In this document: positions 6,583 through 11,039 of the stretch, piece after piece
How the letters are laid out: every line of letters starts with the position of its first letter
Numbering within the stretch: position 1 is the stretch's first letter
Source of the DNA: Prevotella sp.
GTDB taxonomy: Bacteria; Bacteroidota; Bacteroidia; Bacteroidales; Dysgonomonadaceae
Reading direction: 5' to 3'
NCBI GenBank assembly: GCA_031263965.1
Contig: JAISES010000263.1
Location: 1-11,039 of the forward strand
Length of the DNA stretch: 11,039 bases
Made by a program: the position numbers and the translations under genes
Notes under the pieces: model-generated
What the model was told of the DNA's origin: nothing
The model's input: the letters and a program-made list of their open reading frames with translations, nothing else
Databases searched by the model: none

Positions 6583-8307
6583 ATGATTATGAAGAAAGTA
6601 ATATTTGTATTCGTTGCAATTTCTATATTTCTAAGTTGTAGTGATTTCCTGGATACAGAAAACTACACTAAGAAAACTTCCGCCAATTTTCCAAGAACAG
6701 TGCCAGACGCAGATCAAGTACTGGCTGGTATATATAATGGATTCAATCTGGAATCTACCGATTTTACAACGTCTGGTTTTTTACTTGCAGAGGTAGCCTC
6801 AGATGATCGATTTGGTGGCGGAGGGAGGAATGATCGTTCATGGCAGGCTTATGACAAATTGATGAACTATGGTCCCGATATGTTGGCTTCTTATTGGAAA
6901 AACCGCTATTCAGCGATTTATCGTGCAAATTATGCCATTGAAAATCTTGACAAAGTTGCATGGAATAATGAAACCCAGCGTAATCAATATGTCGGAGAAG
7001 CCTATTTCCTTCGGGCATACTTTTATTTTACCTTGCTTCAGATTTTTGGAGAAGTCCCATTAACGATAACGACACTCCCGGAAAATCTTCCGAAATCATC
7101 CGCACATGAGGCATATATGCAGATTGCATCTGATTTAAAACAAGCTATTGATATAATGCCATCCAATCCTTATAATTCTGTTGTATCAGGACATGCGACT
7201 AAATGGGCGGCGGAAGCTTTGATGAGCAGGATGTTTCTGTTTTACACAGGTTACTATCAACAGAGCGAGTTGCCATTGTTGGGGGGTAGCAGTGTTACAA
7301 AAAGTCAAGTTATCAATTGGTTGGAAGATTGTATTGCTAATAGCGGCCACTCTTTAATATCGGACTATCGTAATATCTGGCCTTATACTAATTCTGCTAC
7401 TGCACAGGATTACGAGTATGTAAAAGTAAATAACCTGGCATGGGAAGGTGATGGTAATAAAGAAACTGTTTTTGCAGCAAAATTTTCTACTATAGGAGGT
7501 AGTGCTTTGATGGGGTTTGGCAATCGTTTTGCATTACTTTTTGGTCCCCGTACCGGCAATGGCCAGGCGAATACTTTTCCGTTTGCCCGTGGATGGGGGG
7601 CTGGTCCTGTAAATCCGAATTTTTGGAAAGATTGGATGGCTGCCGAACCAAACGATGTTCGACGTGAAGGGTCTATTATCGACGTGGTAAATGAATATCC
7701 AAATCCGGAAGATGACCCAATGGGACAAACCGGAATAGGTTTTAAATGGGGAGCTGACACTCAAATGGAAGAAGCCGGATATTGGCCTAAGAAAAATATT
7801 GGCATAACCGCTTACAAAGATGGCGCTTTGCAATTATCTTATTCTTTCGTTCTGGATGGATATTCCGGTAATTGGCAATATAGTTATTTGCAAGATTTTA
7901 TTATAATCCGTTTCGCTGATGTATTGCTAATGCATTCGGAACTGGCGGAAACTACGACAGGAATTAATCTGGTACGTGAACGTGCAAAATTATCGCCTGT
8001 CACCGGTTATTCTTTGCAAGCATTGAAGCAGGAACGTCGTTTTGAATTATGTTTCGAAGGGCAACGGTATTATGATTTGATGCGTTGGGGTGATGCAGCA
8101 GATGCATTAGAAAGTCAAATAGGAGTGTCAATTGTAAATAATCTGAATCAGATGCAAATGAAAGCTTTTGGTGGCGGTTACAAAGCACGTTATCTGGCTA
8201 CAGGCGGATTTTATCCTATTCCTAAGACTCAACTTGATTTGTCAAATGGAGTGCTTATTCAAAACAAGGGATGGGGAAATCCTGAAAATGAATACCCGGG
8301 GTGGTAA
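6583..8307 (+). CDS. SusD/RagB-like glycan-binding lipoprotein
   Basis: The gene begins 7 bp after susC, as usual for the pair. Two in-frame starts exist, 6583 (MIMKK) and 6589 (MKK); the second gives the more normal signal peptide. Numbered from 6583, the lipobox is IFLSC with lipidated Cys19, followed by SDFLD, the usual SusD start. The N-terminal SusD helical/TPR region includes GEAYFLRAYFYFTLLQIFGE (138-157). The C-terminal SusD_RagB part includes FIIIRFADVLLMHSELAE and ERRFELCFEGQRYYDLMRWG (484-503), closing with GFYPIPKTQLDLS. At 572-574 residues it is of normal family length. It should sit on the cell surface as a lid over the SusC barrel and capture substrate. Glycine- and tryptophan-rich loops (near FARGWGAGPVNPNFW) may line the binding site. 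Ligand unknown. Confidence 0.97.
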   Translation: MIMKKVIFVFVAISIFLSCSDFLDTENYTKKTSANFPRTVPDADQVLAGIYNGFNLESTDFTTSGFLLAEVASDDRFGGGGRNDRSWQAYDKLMNYGPDMLASYWKNRYSAIYRANYAIENLDKVAWNNETQRNQYVGEAYFLRAYFYFTLLQIFGEVPLTITTLPENLPKSSAHEAYMQIASDLKQAIDIMPSNPYNSVVSGHATKWAAEALMSRMFLFYTGYYQQSELPLLGGSSVTKSQVINWLEDCIANSGHSLISDYRNIWPYTNSATAQDYEYVKVNNLAWEGDGNKETVFAAKFSTIGGSALMGFGNRFALLFGPRTGNGQANTFPFARGWGAGPVNPNFWKDWMAAEPNDVRREGSIIDVVNEYPNPEDDPMGQTGIGFKWGADTQMEEAGYWPKKNIGITAYKDGALQLSYSFVLDGYSGNWQYSYLQDFIIIRFADVLLMHSELAETTTGINLVRERAKLSPVTGYSLQALKQERRFELCFEGQRYYDLMRWGDAADALESQIGVSIVNNLNQMQMKAFGGGYKARYLATGGFYPIPKTQLDLSNGVLIQNKGWGNPENEYPGW

Positions 8308-8354
8308 TATATAATTCGTATTAGATGTATTATTTATTAAATGGTTAACTTATA

Positions 8355-9929
8355 ATGGAAAAAAAAACAAACAAAAAAGAAGCACCGAAGATAGACCGGC
8401 GCACATTTATCTCGGCAGGAGTAGGCCTTGGTGTTTTTTCAATAATACCCGACAGGGTGTTTGCTGCAAAAAAAATGGGATTAGTTCCGCCAAGTGATAA
8501 AATCACTATGGTGCATATCGGATGTGGCACTCAGGGACATTCTGAACTGGAAGCTTTATTGCATGCGCCTGCTATTGAAATAGTGGGAGTGGCGGATCCT
8601 AATCGCGAAAGTTATAATTATATTTATTGGAGTGAGAATGGCCTGCGAGACAGGCTACGTAGAATAACAGGAGATAATAAATGGAAAGAAGGCGTTAAAG
8701 GGATACCGGGTGGACGTAATATAATGAAAGAAGTCGTGGAAGCGTACTATAAAAGAACTCGTCCGGGCTATAAAGGTACAGTTGCGGCGGAAGAAGACTA
8801 TCGGGTATTATTAGATAAGATGAAAGATGTTGATGCCGTAAAAATCATGTCGCCGGACCATTTACACGCATATCAGGCGATTGACTGCCTTAAACGCGGT
8901 AAGCATATTATTATGCATAAACCGTTAGGAAATAAAATGACGGAAGCCATGAAAGTAGTCGATCTTGCTAAATCGTTGCCTCTTTCTACTCATATGATGG
9001 CTTATAATTCTTCTTTCGGAAATGGGAACATGGATCAAATCAAGAAATGGATTGATGCAGGCGCTATCGGCAAACTACAGGAAATCCATAGCTGGACAAA
9101 TCGCCCTGTATGGCCTCAATATCCGATCATCCCGACAGATAAACCCGCTATTCCTGATGGTTTTAATTGGGACCTCTATCTTGGCCCGGCTGAATGGCGT
9201 GACTATCACCCTCAATATACTTTTTGTACTTTCCGCGGATGGTATGAGTTTGGAGCCGGAGCTATAGCCGATATGGGTTATTACGGACTTTGGTCGGTAT
9301 TTACTGCATTAGGTCTGGACTCCGCCAGATCAGCCGGCACTCGTTTTTCACGGGTAATTCAACTCAATGATCGAAATGGCAGTACGGTTCCCTCAACGAT
9401 GATCAATGATTATTCTTATCCGATGGCTGCTGCATATCGTTTTGAAGTACCTTACAAAAATGGTTCGGGAGAAATAGTTTTTCAATGGCATGATGGGGGC
9501 ATGAAACCTCAACGTCCTAATGGTTATAAAGATGATGATTTACCTATCGAAGGTATGATGTTTGTTGGCGACGAAGATACAATCGTTTCCGGCTTTAATC
9601 GACAAGACCCTTTCATTGTAGGTAAAGAACGTGCCGCAAAATATGCCGACGTAAAAGGTTATCCGATGAAGAATCCTCCTTCGGAAGCATTACCGGATGG
9701 CACTTTGCGCTGGGTACAAATGTGGATTGACGGCTGCAAAGGTAAAGGTAAAGGAGCTGGTTCATTTGAATTGGCAAAGGAAGTGAACGAAACGTTTAAT
9801 CTCGGGTCGGTATCCCTGATGTGTAATGGCAAAAAACTGGAATATAATTCTCAGACACGCACTATTACAAATGATGCCGAAGCCAATAAATTGCTTACCC
9901 GTAAAGTTCGCAAAGGTTGGGAAATATAA
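8355..9929 (+). CDS. Gfo/Idh/MocA family oxidoreductase, Tat-exported
   Basis: The 524 residues start with a Tat-like leader: IDRRTFISAGVGLGVFSII (13-31), ending near VFA (35-37). The Rossmann NAD(P)-binding domain follows, with GCGTQG at 56-61 and acidic VADP at 79-82. It continues with SPDHLHA (166-172) and MHKPLG (187-192), where Lys189 matches the catalytic Lys of the family's EKP motif but the Glu is His. The C-terminal domain has NWDLYLGPAEWRDYHPQYTF (271-290) and FRGWYEFGAGAIADMGYY (293-310), hallmarks of the exported Gfo/Idh/MocA group found in Planctomycetes and Bacteroidota. Where most members read DMGxH, this one has Tyr310. Members oxidize or reduce a sugar hydroxyl using a bound nicotinamide cofactor, several making 3-keto-glycosides. 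It lies 47 bp after susD and 22 bp before the TIM-barrel gene, probably in one operon. Substrate not determinable. Confidence 0.93.
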   Translation: MEKKTNKKEAPKIDRRTFISAGVGLGVFSIIPDRVFAAKKMGLVPPSDKITMVHIGCGTQGHSELEALLHAPAIEIVGVADPNRESYNYIYWSENGLRDRLRRITGDNKWKEGVKGIPGGRNIMKEVVEAYYKRTRPGYKGTVAAEEDYRVLLDKMKDVDAVKIMSPDHLHAYQAIDCLKRGKHIIMHKPLGNKMTEAMKVVDLAKSLPLSTHMMAYNSSFGNGNMDQIKKWIDAGAIGKLQEIHSWTNRPVWPQYPIIPTDKPAIPDGFNWDLYLGPAEWRDYHPQYTFCTFRGWYEFGAGAIADMGYYGLWSVFTALGLDSARSAGTRFSRVIQLNDRNGSTVPSTMINDYSYPMAAAYRFEVPYKNGSGEIVFQWHDGGMKPQRPNGYKDDDLPIEGMMFVGDEDTIVSGFNRQDPFIVGKERAAKYADVKGYPMKNPPSEALPDGTLRWVQMWIDGCKGKGKGAGSFELAKEVNETFNLGSVSLMCNGKKLEYNSQTRTITNDAEANKLLTRKVRKGWEI

Positions 9930-9951
9930 TCATCAAAAAACAATATGCTTT

Positions 9952-10935
9952 ATGACAACAAGACGTAATTTTCTTCGTAATTCAGCTTTGTGTGCGGCAG
10001 CAATGGCTACCGCCCCGGCAGCTACAATACTGACTTCAAGTGCAGCAACAACAGTTAACAGAGAGGTTTTTAAACCTCTTCGTTTGTCTGTTCTTTCATA
10101 CTCTTTCAAAGGATTATTTGATGCTAAGATGATGGATATTTTTCATTATATTGAGACCTGTAAATATCGCTACGGCTTAGATGCTGCTGATATGTGGGCA
10201 GAGATGTTTACCAGCACCGATGACGAGTTTATTCGAAAAATACATTCTGTATTGGAAGATGAACAACTGGTTATACCCAACATTGCGGTTGATGGCGCTC
10301 ATATTATGGCTTCGGGAGATGAAGACCCCAACCAGTTACGTGCTAAACAAGACTTATTTATGAGCATCGCTAAGAGACTTGGCATAGGATTTCTCCGTTT
10401 AGATGCAGGCCCGGTTATGCGTAATGATAGAAAAGAAGAAGATGGGTGGACTAACCAGGAGTTTGATTTTATTGTAAAGCGTTACAAAGAACTGGCTCAA
10501 ATCGCGTACGATAACGGATTTAAGGTCGGAGCAGAAAATCACTGGGGACCCGAACGTCATTGGATTCACATGGAAAAGCTCATTAAAGCCGTAGATCATC
10601 CGGGATTTGGTATTTGCGTGCACTTTGGCAGTTGGCGTGGTACACCGGAAGAAAACATTGCAGCGGAAAAATCTTCTGCTCCGTGGATAGCTCATACTCA
10701 TATTCCGTGGGATGTATGTGAAAGTCCGGATTTACCTAAAAGATTATCTGTTCTACATGATCTGGATTATCAGGGATACTACAGTGTTGAACATCATTCT
10801 CAACAAAATGAATACAATCTGGTGGGTGTACAATTGGATAAAGTGAAAGCTGTTTTAACCAGTTGGAATCATGGTCGCGATGGGAATCTTAATCCTCCCC
10901 GGCAAAGGGACTCTGCAAGACTTAATCCATGGTAA
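9952..10935 (+). CDS. Sugar phosphate isomerase/epimerase-type TIM-barrel protein, Tat-exported
   Basis: I place the start at 9952, giving 327 residues. The frame is open upstream to an ATG at 9826, but that part overlaps the oxidoreductase gene and would bury the Tat signal. From 9952 the protein begins MTTRRNFLRNSALCAAAMAT, a clear twin-arginine signal with an Ala-rich stretch to about residue 32. The rest is an AP-endonuclease-2/xylose-isomerase-like TIM barrel. Likely metal ligands are Glu195 (VGAENHWG), the position of His224 (GICVHFGSW), His250 (AHTHIPWD) and Glu280 (YYSVEHHS). At the second site the family usually has Asp (DxGN-type); here it is His. Members isomerize or epimerize sugars, hydrolyse 3-keto-glycosides or cleave C-glycosides after oxidation by a Gfo/Idh/MocA partner. 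The spacing of 22 bp to such a partner suggests they act in sequence in the periplasm. The exact reaction is unknown. Confidence 0.9.
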   Translation: MTTRRNFLRNSALCAAAMATAPAATILTSSAATTVNREVFKPLRLSVLSYSFKGLFDAKMMDIFHYIETCKYRYGLDAADMWAEMFTSTDDEFIRKIHSVLEDEQLVIPNIAVDGAHIMASGDEDPNQLRAKQDLFMSIAKRLGIGFLRLDAGPVMRNDRKEEDGWTNQEFDFIVKRYKELAQIAYDNGFKVGAENHWGPERHWIHMEKLIKAVDHPGFGICVHFGSWRGTPEENIAAEKSSAPWIAHTHIPWDVCESPDLPKRLSVLHDLDYQGYYSVEHHSQQNEYNLVGVQLDKVKAVLTSWNHGRDGNLNPPRQRDSARLNPW

Positions 10936-10980
10936 AAAATTAGCTGCCGGATAGTTTTTATGTTTTAAATAGTTTAACTT

Positions 10981-11025
10981 TACAGGCTCTCCCGATCCTA
11001 TATCCCGGATTTGGGGTAGCCTGTA
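10981..11025. terminator. Long imperfect hairpin after the operon
   Basis: TACAGGCT (10981-10988) pairs perfectly with AGCCTGTA (11018-11025). Inside, CCC with GGG and GATCC with GGATT (one wobble) extend the stem around the loop TATATCCC. It starts 45 bp after the last stop codon. The base after the stem on the plus strand is TAAATGAAAT, with no T-run, so it is not a classical intrinsic terminator. It may protect the 3' end of the mRNA or end transcription by another route. Nothing else is seen in 10936-11039. Confidence 0.4.
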
Positions 11026-11039
11026 TAAATGAAATATAC

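Noticed and set aside
9826..9951. N-terminal extension of the TIM-barrel protein from the ATG at 9826
   Set aside because: It overlaps the end of the oxidoreductase gene by about 100 bp in another frame and would put 42 residues before the twin-arginine signal; the ATG at 9952 begins with that signal directly.

Overview
The window looks like a piece of a Bacteroidota (Bacteroidales-like) chromosome carrying most of a polysaccharide utilization locus (PUL). The evidence is a SusC/SusD pair, a Bacteroidota-type ECF sigma / FecR anti-sigma pair, lipoproteins with SusD-like anchors, and almost no Shine-Dalgarno sequences. A perfect TAnnTTTG-type -7 box also fits this phylum. No species is claimed.

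Layout. (1) Positions 1-538, minus strand: the 5' part of a divergent gene for a lipoprotein with a GH99-like/WbsX-type fold, cut by the window edge. (2) Positions 539-1449: 911 bp without an intact gene. It holds a 573-bp inverted-repeat structure (688-1260) whose arms match at about 92% over 125 paired bases. Between the arms lie a block of four 22-bp tandem repeats with palindromic cores (859-946) and a 174-bp relic of an ISAs1-like insertion sequence (963-1136) that keeps only the transposase C-terminus. (3) Positions 1450-2984: ECF sigma factor and FecR-type anti-sigma factor. (4) Positions 2985-3119: the susC leader, with a strong candidate for an antisense small RNA on the minus strand: a perfect -7 box at the susC start codon and an intrinsic terminator near the fecR end. 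(5) Positions 3120-8307: SusC (with an STN signalling domain) and SusD, 7 bp apart. (6) Positions 8355-10935: a Tat-exported Gfo/Idh/MocA oxidoreductase followed 22 bp later by a Tat-exported AP-endonuclease-2-type TIM-barrel protein (sugar phosphate isomerase/epimerase family). (7) Positions 10936-11039: a long imperfect hairpin that may end the operon.

How it may work together (inference from family knowledge). SusD and SusC bind and import a glycan or glycoside. The SusC STN domain reports loading to FecR, which releases the ECF sigma factor to raise susCD transcription, while the antisense RNA holds the leader down. In the periplasm the oxidoreductase and the TIM-barrel protein could act in sequence on a sugar, for example oxidation to a keto-sugar followed by isomerization or elimination. 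This route is known for 3-keto-glycoside and C-glycoside catabolism. No classical hydrolase lies on the plus strand within the window; the only hydrolase-like gene is the divergent GH99-like lipoprotein.
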